A program made the position numbers and the translations under genes. A model generated the notes under the pieces. That model worked only from the letters and a program-made list of their open reading frames with translations, was not told the DNA's origin and ran no database searches. From the NCBI RefSeq assembly GCF_047344985.1, contig NZ_CP178861.1, positions 992,001-1,056,000 of the forward strand: a stretch of DNA of 64,000 nt, in the 5' to 3' direction. The stretch's first letter is position 1. Each line of letters begins with the position of its first letter. This DNA comes from Bdellovibrio sp047344985 (lineage in GTDB: Bacteria; Bdellovibrionota; Bdellovibrionia; Bdellovibrionales; Bdellovibrionaceae). Below are positions 1 to 8,957 of this stretch, piece by piece.

Positions 1-582
1 AGGTTGTGATGTGGAGCAAGTCGCACAGAAATCGCCTTCCGTTTTTTTAGGATCGTCGACTTTTGTGAGATTCGGATCTGTAGATTTGACGGGCTTTTGT
101 TCACGAAGAACTTCTTCCTTCGTAGGAAGATGAGCGTCCTCGGTGCCTTCAGATGGAATACCCCCACCTTCGCGCTTTGCACGAGAGGTGAGAGCGATTT
201 CGGGATCTTGAACTTCGGATCCCTCTTTATCCTTAAATGTCAGCCATGGGTCTTTTTGAGAAAAGTAAACCCAGGTTTCATCGCCCACTTTAGGAAGAGT
301 TCCTTTGTTATTGTGACCTTCAGCCACTTTCGTGATGCGAACTTTGATTCCATAAGAACCTGTGCGGCTGAGTTTGCGCGTCTCAAGCACTGTCCCTTCA
401 GAACCTTCAGGAATGAGATACTTGACGTTGCGGGCGTTTTTACGGAAATCAAGTGAAGAGCGACCGTTAAGATCTCCCGTCAAAATGAGTTCTTGCAAAT
501 CATCGGGACCCTGGGCAACAGCCGAAGTCGCGGTGATTAGAAGAGCAACTAGTATGCGAGAAAAACGATTCAACAAATTCAA
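1..582 (-). CDS. Exported protein of unknown function (3' end outside window)
   Basis: The reading frame is open from a TTG at 582 to the window edge (194 codons seen), so the C-terminus is missing. TTG was chosen because AGGAG lies 7 nt upstream. Residues 1-23 form a signal peptide ending around AVAQ. The next ~90 residues contain LIPEGSEGTVLETRKL and a VGDETWVYF segment, which reads like a small SH3-like beta fold. The tail is charged and rich in Lys, Glu and Pro, with a CATC pair at the visible end. I do not recognise a family. It lies 74 bp downstream of asnS on the same strand. Inferred location: periplasm or outer envelope. Confidence 0.7.
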   Translation of the reverse strand, partial: MNLLNRFSRILVALLITATSAVAQGPDDLQELILTGDLNGRSSLDFRKNARNVKYLIPEGSEGTVLETRKLSRTGSYGIKVRITKVAEGHNNKGTLPKVGDETWVYFSQKDPWLTFKDKEGSEVQDPEIALTSRAKREGGGIPSEGTEDAHLPTKEEVLREQKPVKSTDPNLTKVDDPKKTEGDFCATCSTSQP

Positions 583-656
583 ATTGATACTCCTGAGCCT
601 CTCTTCGGAGTTCTCATCCAAAGTAAGAGGCTAGGAGGGAATATTTAGACGAAGGT

Positions 657-2048
657 CTAGAACAAAGCGTTCTTAGGCGTTCTCGGGAACGGGATCACAT
701 CGCGAATATTTGTCATTCCGGTGATATACATCATCATACGCTCAAAGCCCAAACCGAAACCGGAGTGAGGGAAGCTGCCGTAACGACGTAAATCCATATA
801 GAACGAATAATCCGCCGGATGAAGACCGACTTCACTCATGCGTTTTTCAAGAAGCTCCAGGTTGTCTTCACGCTGAGAGCCACCGATGATTTCACCAATT
901 CCAGGAGCCAGCAAATCCATCGCACGCACAGTTTTTTGGTCTGCGTTCAACTTCATATAGAAAGCTTTGATCTCTTTCGGATAGTCCGTCACGTATACCG
1001 GACGTTTGAAATGTTCTTCCGCTAAGAAGCGTTCGTGTTCCGATTGCATGTCGATACCCCATTTTACTGGGTACTCGAATTTTTTACCGGACTTTTCCAA
1101 GATCTCAATCGCCTCTGTGTAAGTCACACGACCAAATTCGCTGTTAAGGACGTTGTTCAATTTATCGAACAAACCCTTTTCAACGAACTGGTTGAAGAAT
1201 TCCATCTCCTCTGGGCATTGTTCCATCACGTAGCGGATGATGTATTTGATCATCGCTTCGCCCAGTTCCATATTCGCTGACAAATCGGCAAAGGCGATCT
1301 CAGGCTCAATCATCCAGAACTCAGCGGCGTGACGAGACGTGTTTGAGTTTTCCGCACGGAACGTCGGACCGAATGTGTAGATGTTACGGAAAGCCGCACA
1401 GAAAGTTTCACCGTTCAACTGACCACTCACAGTCAAGTTCGTCTCTTTACCGAAAAAGTCTTGAGAGTTGTCGATAGTTCCATCTTCTTTACGTGGTGGT
1501 TTATCGAGCTTCAAAGTCGTCACACGGAACATTTCTCCGGCACCTTCGGCATCAGAGCCTGTGATGATCGGAGTTTGCACGTACACAAAACCTTGATCTT
1601 GGAAAAACTTGTGAATCGCGTAAGCCAAAACCGAACGCACGCGGAAAACCGCAGAGAACGTATTTGTGCGCGGACGAAGATGCGCGATCTCACGCAAAAA
1701 CTCAAAGCTGTGTCTTTTGTTTTGCAGTGGATACTCAGCATCCGCTTTTTGATAGATTTCAATTTTTGAAGCCATCACTTCAAAGTTTTGTCCAGCCCCT
1801 TGGGACTTGATCACTTTACCTGTGACATAGATGGAGCTTGTGATGGAAAGTTTTGCCACCTCTTCGAAGTTCGGCAAATTTGTATCAAAAACGACCTGCA
1901 CACCTTTAAAGAAAGTTCCGTCATTAAGTTCAATGAAACCGAAATTTTTTTGATCGCGGATCTTACGAACCCAACCCGAGAGTTTCACTTCTTTATCCAG
2001 ATATTTTTCAGTATCTCTAAACAGAGATTTAACCAATGTCGTTTCCAT
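657..2048 (-). CDS. asnS: Asparagine--tRNA ligase
   Basis: Charges tRNA-Asn with asparagine in the cytoplasm. The 463-aa product matches the usual AsnRS length. It has an N-terminal OB-fold anticodon-binding domain (about residues 15-110, with SGWVRKIRDQKNFGFIELNDG-type sequence), then the class II catalytic core with motif 2 (FRAENSNTSRH) and motif 3 (GFGLGFERMMMYITG), and the typical end IRDVIPFPRTP. The ATG at 2048 is preferred over an in-frame upstream start because it opens the conserved METTLVKSLF N-terminus and has AAAGGG upstream. It is divergent from the zinc-ribbon gene at 2257, with about 208 bp between them. Confidence 0.97.
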   Translation of the reverse strand: METTLVKSLFRDTEKYLDKEVKLSGWVRKIRDQKNFGFIELNDGTFFKGVQVVFDTNLPNFEEVAKLSITSSIYVTGKVIKSQGAGQNFEVMASKIEIYQKADAEYPLQNKRHSFEFLREIAHLRPRTNTFSAVFRVRSVLAYAIHKFFQDQGFVYVQTPIITGSDAEGAGEMFRVTTLKLDKPPRKEDGTIDNSQDFFGKETNLTVSGQLNGETFCAAFRNIYTFGPTFRAENSNTSRHAAEFWMIEPEIAFADLSANMELGEAMIKYIIRYVMEQCPEEMEFFNQFVEKGLFDKLNNVLNSEFGRVTYTEAIEILEKSGKKFEYPVKWGIDMQSEHERFLAEEHFKRPVYVTDYPKEIKAFYMKLNADQKTVRAMDLLAPGIGEIIGGSQREDNLELLEKRMSEVGLHPADYSFYMDLRRYGSFPHSGFGLGFERMMMYITGMTNIRDVIPFPRTPKNALF

Positions 2049-2256
2049 GAATTGAATGCCCTTTCGCTGGCAAATAAAATAGCGTTCTTTCGCGCACTTG
2101 TCTAATCTGCTTCGAAAATAGACTCTCACAATTTGCGGATAACGCGAAAAGTCATTAGTCAGATTGTAACGTAAAATCAACAGGTTAAATTGAGACGGCG
2201 TCTTGCTGGGACGAGGACACGAGCCTAAAATTGAAGAATCTCGTAAAGGAGTACGT

Positions 2257-2505
2257 ATGTCGACCAAAACCCATTTTCGCCTCTGTCATCGCTGCGGAAG
2301 TGTCAATTCAGCTGAGGATGAGCTGGTGACGACTTGTGAATGTTGTGGAAAGCATCTTGCGCCGTTTTATTTTTTCGACGAGAGTAGGGCCATGGGTATA
2401 AACCACTCGAATCTTTACTCCAGTGTGAAGGAGGCGACCGAAACGCTGCTTCCGCACAAGGAGTATCCCCCTGTTTGGGGGTTAACGGCGTATTGGGAGT
2501 CGTAG
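2257..2505 (+). CDS. Small zinc-ribbon-like protein
   Basis: An 82-aa protein of unknown role. Cysteines C10 and C13 (CHRC) and C27, C29 and C30 (CECC) are spaced like a zinc ribbon or knuckle, so metal binding is likely. The rest (HLAPFYFFDE and PPVWGLTAYWES) is conserved-looking but not familiar. The ATG at 2257 has AAAGGAG with a 5-nt spacer, which decides the start over an upstream in-frame codon at 2203. Only 6 nt separate its stop from the threonine deaminase gene, so the two are probably co-transcribed. No signal peptide, so cytoplasmic. Confidence 0.75.
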   Translation: MSTKTHFRLCHRCGSVNSAEDELVTTCECCGKHLAPFYFFDESRAMGINHSNLYSSVKEATETLLPHKEYPPVWGLTAYWES

Positions 2506-2511
2506 TTCACC

Positions 2512-3723
2512 ATGAAAGTTACTTTCGCAGATATTCAAAAGGCTCGTGAGCTTATTAAAGATGTTATTTGTCCTACCGAGATGAGCCACTCGCTCAGCGC
2601 AAGTAAACTGGTTAACAGTGAAATCTATTTTAAATTTGAAAACACACAGCGCACGGGAAGTTTTAAATTCCGTGGCGCTTACAATAAAATTTCTAATCTG
2701 ACTCCCGAAGAAAAAGCCCGAGGTGTAGTTGCAAGCTCTGCCGGAAATCACGCACAAGGTGTCGCACTTTCCGCAAGTCTTGCAGGCGTTAAAGCCACAA
2801 TCGTGATGCCGGAGAACGCTTCGATCAGCAAAGCCTCAGCCACTCGCGCTTATGGAGCAAATGTTGTTCTGAAAGGCGAGATCTATGACGAAGCTTACGA
2901 GTACGCGCAAAAATTAGAAAAAGAAAACGGTTACACCTTCGTGCATCCTTACCAGGATCCATTCGTGATCGCAGGGCAAGGAACTATCGGTATTGAGATT
3001 TTGGAAAAGGTTCCGGATCTTGATACTGTGATTGTACCGATTGGTGGCGGAGGCTTGATCAGCGGGATCGCTCTGGCTGTGAAATCCATCAATCCGAAAG
3101 TACGCGTGATCGGAGTGCAAAGTGATCGTTCTCCGGGAATGGCGCATCTCTTTAAAAAAGAACCGCTAAGTCATATCAAAAGAGCCGCGACGATTGCTGA
3201 CGGTATTGCGATCAAAAATCCGTCGCAAGTGATGTACGATAATTTTATTTCCAAATACGTCGATGAAGTCGTGACGGTGAGTGATGACGAAATCGCAGAA
3301 GCGATTGTGTTCCTGATGGAAAGAGCGAAAGCGGTTGTCGAAGGTTCGGGAGCTGCGGCCATGGCGGCGGCGATGTCAGGCTCTCTGAGTCTTGGCAACA
3401 AATGCTGCGTGATTATCAGTGGCGGCAATATCGATTTAAATATCGTTTCTAAAATCATTGATCGCGGTCAGATCTTGCGCGGACGTCTTTGTGAACTTTC
3501 CGTGATCGTGGATGACTTGCCAGGAAACCTCAGCAAGCTCACGCAAGCGATCGCCGGTCAGAAGGCCAATATTTTAGAAGTTCATCATGACCGCGTTTCT
3601 AAAGGATTGTCATTGCGTGAAACGCGCATTGATTTTGTTTTAGAGACTTCCAGCATTGAACATGTTGAAAAGATCAAACGTGCCCTTGAAGAAACTGGGG
3701 CGAAAATCATTCAAAGCACTTAA
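2512..3723 (+). CDS. ilvA: Threonine ammonia-lyase (threonine deaminase) with ACT domain
   Basis: A PLP enzyme that converts threonine to 2-oxobutanoate and ammonia, feeding isoleucine synthesis or threonine catabolism. Seen: the PLP lysine in SFKFRGAYNK (K52), the SSAGNHAQG substrate loop, the GGGGLISG phosphate-binding loop, and a C-terminal ACT-type regulatory region (about 325-403). The 403-aa length fits the short form with a single ACT domain rather than the ~510-aa E. coli IlvA. It follows the zinc-ribbon gene by 6 nt. Its last 84 nt overlap the convergent solute-binding protein gene. The anabolic versus catabolic role cannot be settled here. Confidence 0.92.
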   Translation: MKVTFADIQKARELIKDVICPTEMSHSLSASKLVNSEIYFKFENTQRTGSFKFRGAYNKISNLTPEEKARGVVASSAGNHAQGVALSASLAGVKATIVMPENASISKASATRAYGANVVLKGEIYDEAYEYAQKLEKENGYTFVHPYQDPFVIAGQGTIGIEILEKVPDLDTVIVPIGGGGLISGIALAVKSINPKVRVIGVQSDRSPGMAHLFKKEPLSHIKRAATIADGIAIKNPSQVMYDNFISKYVDEVVTVSDDEIAEAIVFLMERAKAVVEGSGAAAMAAAMSGSLSLGNKCCVIISGGNIDLNIVSKIIDRGQILRGRLCELSVIVDDLPGNLSKLTQAIAGQKANILEVHHDRVSKGLSLRETRIDFVLETSSIEHVEKIKRALEETGAKIIQST

Positions 3724-4233
3724 AGAGATCGAAGACGGTTTTTCCCAGTCGTCCAGATTGTATTTCTCTAAAATCCGTCGCAGCTCACCACTGCGGCGAA
3801 GATCTTCAATACCTTGATTTAAAATCTTCGCATAGGTTTTGGATTTCGGATTATTCGGTGAAAATCCCACATATAAAAAAGGTTCTGAGTCCTTCAGAGT
3901 TGGATGAGCATTTTTGATGAGGCCCAAGGACTTGTTCGAGAAGATAAAGTCGGGAGCATCGTTCTGGTTGCTACCCAACAGTGCTTGCGCTTTATTGTTG
4001 CGAGTGTCTTTAAGCGCACGAACCCAAGTGCTGATTTTTACATCGACTTTGTAACCGTGTTTTTCAAAAACCTGGCGAACGATTTCGACCATATAGCCAG
4101 GACGGACAGAATCCGGATTGCAGACGTAAGGACATGAATAGTCCGAGCGAAATGAAATCGTGTCAGCCCATGTTTGAGTGGAAAATCCTAGAACTGTGGA
4201 CGTCAAGATCCATGCGAACAAGATGCGTTTCAT
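3640..4233 (-). CDS. Shortened periplasmic solute-binding protein (SBP_bac_3-like)
   Basis: A 197-aa exported protein with signal peptide (residues 1-23, ending TWA|D). It resembles bacterial extracellular solute-binding protein family 3: an N-terminal lobe (RPGYMVEIVRQVFEKHGY, then STWVRALKDT) and the typical last helix (LRRSGELRRILEKYNLDDWEK). Full members are about 230-270 aa. Here the text passes from IFSNKSLGL almost directly to EPFLYVGFSPNN, so much of the second lobe seems missing. ATG with GGAGAGGGGCCCTT upstream. The last 84 nt run antisense to the ilvA end. It could still be a working sensor-type binding protein or a decayed copy. Confidence 0.72.
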   Translation of the reverse strand: MKRILFAWILTSTVLGFSTQTWADTISFRSDYSCPYVCNPDSVRPGYMVEIVRQVFEKHGYKVDVKISTWVRALKDTRNNKAQALLGSNQNDAPDFIFSNKSLGLIKNAHPTLKDSEPFLYVGFSPNNPKSKTYAKILNQGIEDLRRSGELRRILEKYNLDDWEKPSSISLSALNDFRPSFFKGTFDLFNMFNAGSL

Positions 4234-4329
4234 AAGGGCCCCTCTCCTTACTTACCTTCATGCAATACTTTGCTCTACGACAAGTTGCACGCGGAAAAGG
4301 GCGGCGTTTCGGAGTTGTAACCTATATTA

Positions 4330-4914
4330 CTAAAACTGAATGTTGCGTTCAAAATGGCAGGTGTAACCGCCAGGATTTTTTTGGAGGTAATCCTGATGAA
4401 ATTCTTCAGCTTTCCAGAATTCTCCAGCGGGGACGATTTGAGTGACCACAGGAGCTTTCCACGCTCCCGATTTATCAACACGCGTCTTAACGCGTTCTGC
4501 GTCCTCTTTTTGAGTTTGAGAAGTGTAGAAGATAGCACTGCGATATTGAGTGCCAACGTCATTGCCTTGACGGTTCGTTGTTGTGGGATCGTGAATTTTA
4601 AAAAAGTGAAGAAGCAGATCTTCGTATTTTAATTTTTTCGGATCAAAAACCACTTTCACAGTTTCAGCGTGATTCGTAGTTCCAGTTTTAACGATATTGT
4701 ATGTGGCGTTTTTAGTCGTGCCGCCCATGTAGCCTACTTCAACGGCAACGACCCCAGGGATCTTGCGTAAAAGATCTTCCATTCCCCAAAAACAACCACC
4801 AGCTAAATAAGCCACTTCCGTTGATTCCACAGAACTTCCTTTCTTCGCAGTTTTCGCGTCGGCAAAGAATCCTAACCCTACTAAAATCGTCACTAGAAAC
4901 GAAAAGTATTTCAT
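4330..4914 (-). CDS. msrA: Exported peptide-methionine (S)-S-oxide reductase
   Basis: Reduces methionine S-sulfoxide in damaged proteins. The catalytic signature GGCFWG is present with the active cysteine at about residue 41, followed by MEDLLRKIPGV, YMGGTTKNATY and HAETVKVVFDP. The C-terminus has YTCHFERN. The 194-aa form starting at 4914 opens with a hydrophobic signal sequence (KYFSFLVTILVGLGFFADA), so the enzyme probably acts in the periplasm, unlike cytoplasmic E. coli MsrA. It sits 41 nt downstream of hyuB and 96 nt upstream of the solute-binding protein, all on the minus strand. No MsrB domain is fused. Confidence 0.93.
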   Translation of the reverse strand: MKYFSFLVTILVGLGFFADAKTAKKGSSVESTEVAYLAGGCFWGMEDLLRKIPGVVAVEVGYMGGTTKNATYNIVKTGTTNHAETVKVVFDPKKLKYEDLLLHFFKIHDPTTTNRQGNDVGTQYRSAIFYTSQTQKEDAERVKTRVDKSGAWKAPVVTQIVPAGEFWKAEEFHQDYLQKNPGGYTCHFERNIQF

Positions 4915-4955
4915 AAAACAATGATAGCACTTTTTAGAAGGTACGGAAAAGTTTT

Positions 4956-6356
4956 CTAGACTTCTTTTCCGTAACCGCCGCCACTGCCAGAGCACAAAGT
5001 CACTACGTCACCCTTGGAAAACTTCTGTTGTCCTAAAACGGGAAGAACCTTGTGAGTTCCTTCATGTTCGATAGAAACCTCGCAAGGGTCTCCGTGAGAG
5101 CAGTTTTTAGAAATACGAGGACGATGCAAAGTGAGGTCGGTCACCCAAGCCGCCTGAATGTCTTCACGGGCTTCGATTTTTAGAATCACGCCGCGTCCGC
5201 CATTGTGTTTTCCTTTGCCGCCTGTGGAGTGACGAAGATCTACACGCTGAACTTTTACCGGAAAATCCCTTTCCAATTGTTCAATCGAGAAAGATGGCAA
5301 GTGCGCGCACTCGCCATCGTGCGAAGAAGAAGCTCCCACGCCTCCTGGTAAAGTCAAAAGCATGTGCTTATCTTGATGAAGCAAATCAAAATTTAAAGGA
5401 CAGTTGCTCGAAAGTGCCTTTTCGCTTTTTTGATGAATTTGGGAAAGAGCCAACTCCATCGCTGTTTGCAGAGCTGCGGCTCCGCAAGTCATGCCTTTGT
5501 AAGTCGGAGCTGGGTATTTTCCAATCAGCCAGCAGCCTGCGGGTTTAGTGATTTGCAAAACAGAAAAAGATCCTGAATTTGCCAATTGTTCAAACCCGTA
5601 ATAACGGCTCAAAGTATAAAAACATACGCCATAAGTTGCAGACTCTGTCAGAGACACCGTTTTTGCGGCACTTGTTCCACTAAAGTCCAAAGAGACTTTA
5701 CCATCGTGGATTTCCATATTCAGACGCAGAAGTTCTCCGCTATCTAAAACAACGTCGACACGTGTTTCACCCGAAGCGCGCTCGCTGATTTTTTGCACGG
5801 AAGATTTGCGGCAAAGATCAATGTATTCCTCGATGAGTTCGCCGGTGATTGTGAAACCTGTGTATTCAATGGCCTCGTGAAGCGTTTTCGCTTTCACAGT
5901 CATGTCTTCACATTGTTGTTTTAACCACGTCACAAAATGAGCAGGGCAAGCGGGGTGAGCTTGCATTGCCGATAAAATCATTTCATTGAGCTGATTTTTC
6001 TGACGAAGCGGTGTTGGAGGGATGCGAAGGCCTTCTTCTTCCACAGATTTCGCAAGTTTGACGGATTTATCCAAAGAGCGTCGGCTCACCCAAATCAAAT
6101 CTTCAGAAACAGCCATCACAAAAGTCATGTCACTGAGAAGACTGCCGCCACTATAAGGGTCATTCAAAAGAGCAATATCGCCCTCTTGAAGTTTCAAATA
6201 CTTTGTCGCTGTTGTGGCCGCCATGGTCAGTGTGCCGTAGCTCACAGCCTGCACGCCGCGCACAGCAAGGACGTCACCTTCAATCGTCATCAAAGCAGAT
6301 TCACCTTGAAGGAAGTCATTTAAAAGCGAATGAAAGAGTTCAATTTGATAGCTCAT
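4956..6356 (-). CDS. HyuB-family subunit (hydantoinase B / oxoprolinase type), reduced
   Basis: The 466-aa protein carries family hallmarks: NDPYSGGSLLSD near residue 85, KGMTCGAAALQTAMEL in the middle, LRHSTGGKGKHNGGRG and the glycine-rich end CSGSGGGYG. In the family, HyuB works with HyuA in ATP-dependent ring opening of hydantoins or 5-oxoproline, or in acetone/acetophenone carboxylation. Substrate is not predictable here. It is shorter than common members (about 520-580 aa). Its ATG overlaps the hyuA stop by 4 nt (ATGA), implying translational coupling and a two-subunit enzyme. Confidence 0.85.
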   Translation of the reverse strand: MSYQIELFHSLLNDFLQGESALMTIEGDVLAVRGVQAVSYGTLTMAATTATKYLKLQEGDIALLNDPYSGGSLLSDMTFVMAVSEDLIWVSRRSLDKSVKLAKSVEEEGLRIPPTPLRQKNQLNEMILSAMQAHPACPAHFVTWLKQQCEDMTVKAKTLHEAIEYTGFTITGELIEEYIDLCRKSSVQKISERASGETRVDVVLDSGELLRLNMEIHDGKVSLDFSGTSAAKTVSLTESATYGVCFYTLSRYYGFEQLANSGSFSVLQITKPAGCWLIGKYPAPTYKGMTCGAAALQTAMELALSQIHQKSEKALSSNCPLNFDLLHQDKHMLLTLPGGVGASSSHDGECAHLPSFSIEQLERDFPVKVQRVDLRHSTGGKGKHNGGRGVILKIEAREDIQAAWVTDLTLHRPRISKNCSHGDPCEVSIEHEGTHKVLPVLGQQKFSKGDVVTLCSGSGGGYGKEV

Positions 6357-7714
6357 AAAGTCTCCTGCAAAGCTTTAAAGCCGCGTAAGGCAACGGCTTG
6401 AGACTCGCTAAAGTCTTCAGTGTGCACAGTAGTGTGAGGATCTTTTTTGAAAGCATTGGCAAAAACCGAAGCCAAAGGACCTGCGACAATCAATTTTTTC
6501 GTCTGACGTTGCAAGTAAGCTTCCATTGCGAGTCTTTGCAAAGACAGGCTTTGCATTTCTTTCGTCAAATGACCTAAATCACTGTCGCGAGTTTGGCTGA
6601 TTTTAGAAAGTGCAAAAAGAGAATTTTTAAAACGCTGAATTCCTTGCGCTGAAAAACGATCTTCAAGGCCCTGCAGTTTTGCGAGCTTTGCGTTCTCAGC
6701 CCACAAATCCAAAAGACTTGGTTTTTGCCCACGGCCTAAGAACATAGGGCCTGGCTCCCAACCTTCTTGGTGAGAGGCAAAATCAAAACGACCGAAACTG
6801 TTTAGTGCAATTCCTAACGTCGGTTGAATGCCCAACTCTTTAGATTTTAAATGCGGAACTTCCACAGGGCCCCAGGCACTTTGCCATGAAGAACTCCAAG
6901 TGTTCGCAGAAATTAAATGAAAGCTCTCAAGGCCCAAATAAAGAATGTCAGCCCCATCTTTAGCGCCAAGTTCAAGCCCCACAGCTGTAGAAGCGGAAAA
7001 CAGGCTTCCAATATGTTGATTCTTATCTTCTGAAAAAAGTTTTCCTGAAGAAGTCAGGAAGTGGATGTCTTTTTCTGCCACAACACCGTCAAGAGCTTTC
7101 AGAATCTCTTCTTTGCGTTCAGAAAAAACACCGGAGATTGTGGCGTTTAAAGCGTTCTTATTCCAACGGGTGACTTCGTGAGGATTGTCAGTTTTTTCAG
7201 GAACAAAAACTTCAAGACCTTTGCCGGCTAAAAACTCTTGCGCTTGTTTTAAATGAACCGGATTGGTGGAAGAGTGCAAAAAATGCAAACAGACTTTTTT
7301 ACAATCCATCATCTGCAATTTTGCAGCAATGGCTTCCAAATCTTCAAGTTTCAACGGCACATCCACTTTGCCGTCGGCAAGCACGCGCTCATGAATTGAA
7401 AAAAGAAGGTCTTTGTTGGTCAGCGTTTCAGATTTTTCGCAGACATCAAGCCAGTGTTCGAAACCGTCTGTTGTGATATGGGCCACGGCTCCACTGAGGT
7501 TGTAGTCCAAGAGCTTTTTAGGCAAGCGCAGGCTGACAAAGACAGATTGAGGTTTGTTATCCGCATTTTCTGTCACAAATTGTTGAAGCGACTGCTTAAG
7601 GTTTTCGCGAGAGAGATACACTCTCTTCTGGGCGACAGGTTTGGAATCCGACAGGAGTGCATATTCGGCGAAAGATTCTCCGACACTCACACCCAACAAG
7701 AAGCTCTTTTGCAT
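6353..7714 (-). CDS. HyuA-family subunit (hydantoinase A / oxoprolinase type), strongly reduced
   Basis: Probable ATP-binding (ASKHA-fold) partner of the HyuB subunit encoded next to it. It keeps recognisable HyuA segments: ITTDGFEHWLDV, KVDVPLKLEDLEAIAAKL, the CLHFLHSSTNPVHLKQAQEFL block and EVTRWNKNALNATISGVF. At 453 aa it is far shorter than typical HyuA (about 650-700 aa), and the N-terminal phosphate-binding loop is diverged (LGVSVGESFAEYALLSD in place of a DVGGTFTD-like loop). Assignment rests on these blocks and on the 4-nt overlap with hyuB. ATP hydrolysis and the true substrate are uncertain. Confidence 0.75.
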   Translation of the reverse strand: MQKSFLLGVSVGESFAEYALLSDSKPVAQKRVYLSRENLKQSLQQFVTENADNKPQSVFVSLRLPKKLLDYNLSGAVAHITTDGFEHWLDVCEKSETLTNKDLLFSIHERVLADGKVDVPLKLEDLEAIAAKLQMMDCKKVCLHFLHSSTNPVHLKQAQEFLAGKGLEVFVPEKTDNPHEVTRWNKNALNATISGVFSERKEEILKALDGVVAEKDIHFLTSSGKLFSEDKNQHIGSLFSASTAVGLELGAKDGADILYLGLESFHLISANTWSSSWQSAWGPVEVPHLKSKELGIQPTLGIALNSFGRFDFASHQEGWEPGPMFLGRGQKPSLLDLWAENAKLAKLQGLEDRFSAQGIQRFKNSLFALSKISQTRDSDLGHLTKEMQSLSLQRLAMEAYLQRQTKKLIVAGPLASVFANAFKKDPHTTVHTEDFSESQAVALRGFKALQETL

Positions 7715-7809
7715 TTTTAAACGCTCTCTATATTGAAATTGCTCTGGAATATGTTAAAGCTAGACGAACAGGTATAACAAAATAATCTCTCTAAGAAAAG
7801 GATTCTAAA

Positions 7810-8931
7810 GTGAAGATTTCTCCCGAAATTCTGAACCTGGTTCCCTACAAACCTGGCAAACCTATTTCTGAAACTCAGCGCGAGTACGGATTAACGACCG
7901 TCTACAAACTCGCAAGTAATGAAAATCCTTTAGGTCCTAGCCCGAAAGCGATGGCGGCGGTGAAGCAAGCTTTGGATCATCAGCATCTGTATCCAGATCC
8001 TTCGCACTATGAACTCTTACAAACTCTGTCGAAAGAATGGGGCTTCCCGACAAAACAACTTGCTATTGGGAACGGGAGCGATGAGCTGATTGATTTGTTG
8101 ACACGCATTTATTGCGAGCCCGGCGACGGCGTTTTGACGTCTGTAGCGGCTTTCAACGCCTATGAAGTGAGTGCCCCTGCGAACCGCGCCGTGATCCATA
8201 AAATTCCAATGAAAGAAGGCTATCGTTTTGATTTACCTGCGATTGCGGATTATTTCTTGGCTCATCCGGAAAAGAAAATCCGTTTGGTTTTTGTGTCAAA
8301 CCCGAACAATCCCACGGGAACTTTTGCTCCCAAAGAAGAGATCGAAGCCTTCCTTGAAAAATTGGGAAATCGCGATGATGTGATGGTGATTTTTGATGAA
8401 GCTTACAATGAATTCGTGCGCGATCCTGCTTACGCTTCTGCACAAAAATACATCACGAAATATAAAAATCTGATCGTTCTTCGCACTTTCTCCAAAATCT
8501 ATGGCCTGGCGGGTTTCCGCTTGGGTGCGATGATTGCGCCTCCTGAGGTTGTTGAAGTGTTTAACCGGGTGCGCAAACCTTTTAATGTCAACGATTTAGC
8601 GCAAGTCGCTGCAAATGCGGCTCTGCAAGATAAAGAATTTATTGAGCGTTCGCAGCAGACCTGTTGGAAAGGGCTTGATTACTTCTATAAGAAGTTAGAA
8701 GAATTAGGCCTGCCTTACATTCCATCTCAAGGGAATTTTGTCATGTTTGACACCCTCCGTGACGCCGCCAAGGTGAATGAAGCCTTGTTACGCCGCGGGA
8801 TTATTATGAGACCTTTGTTAAACTACGGTTTCAAAACGCATTTGCGTTTGAGTGTAGGGCTCGAGCACGAAAATCAAGCCGCGATGAAGGCCTTGGCTGA
8901 CGTGCTCAAAGAGATACCTGTGTTATCCTAA
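7810..8931 (+). CDS. hisC: Histidinol-phosphate/aromatic aminotransferase
   Basis: A class I/II PLP aminotransferase of 373 aa with the HisC pattern: LASNENPLGPSPKAM near the N-terminus, SNPNNPTG, FDEAYNEFV, the PLP-lysine block RTFSKIYGLAGFRLG, and RPLLNYGFKTHLRLSVG near the end. HisC converts imidazole-acetol phosphate to histidinol phosphate; many homologues also transaminate aromatic amino acid precursors. No other histidine gene is in the window, and the neighbour is cmk. That recalls the hisC-tyrA-aroA-cmk-rpsA arrangement of other bacteria and leans towards an aromatic role. GTG start with AAAGGA 7 nt upstream. Confidence 0.93.
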   Translation: MKISPEILNLVPYKPGKPISETQREYGLTTVYKLASNENPLGPSPKAMAAVKQALDHQHLYPDPSHYELLQTLSKEWGFPTKQLAIGNGSDELIDLLTRIYCEPGDGVLTSVAAFNAYEVSAPANRAVIHKIPMKEGYRFDLPAIADYFLAHPEKKIRLVFVSNPNNPTGTFAPKEEIEAFLEKLGNRDDVMVIFDEAYNEFVRDPAYASAQKYITKYKNLIVLRTFSKIYGLAGFRLGAMIAPPEVVEVFNRVRKPFNVNDLAQVAANAALQDKEFIERSQQTCWKGLDYFYKKLEELGLPYIPSQGNFVMFDTLRDAAKVNEALLRRGIIMRPLLNYGFKTHLRLSVGLEHENQAAMKALADVLKEIPVLS

Positions 8932-8957
8932 CGGATGACAGTGATTGTTGGAGAATT

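Noticed and set aside
362..634. Plus-strand frames near the window start
   Set aside because: Antisense to the exported-protein frame that begins at 582 with a ribosome binding site and signal peptide.
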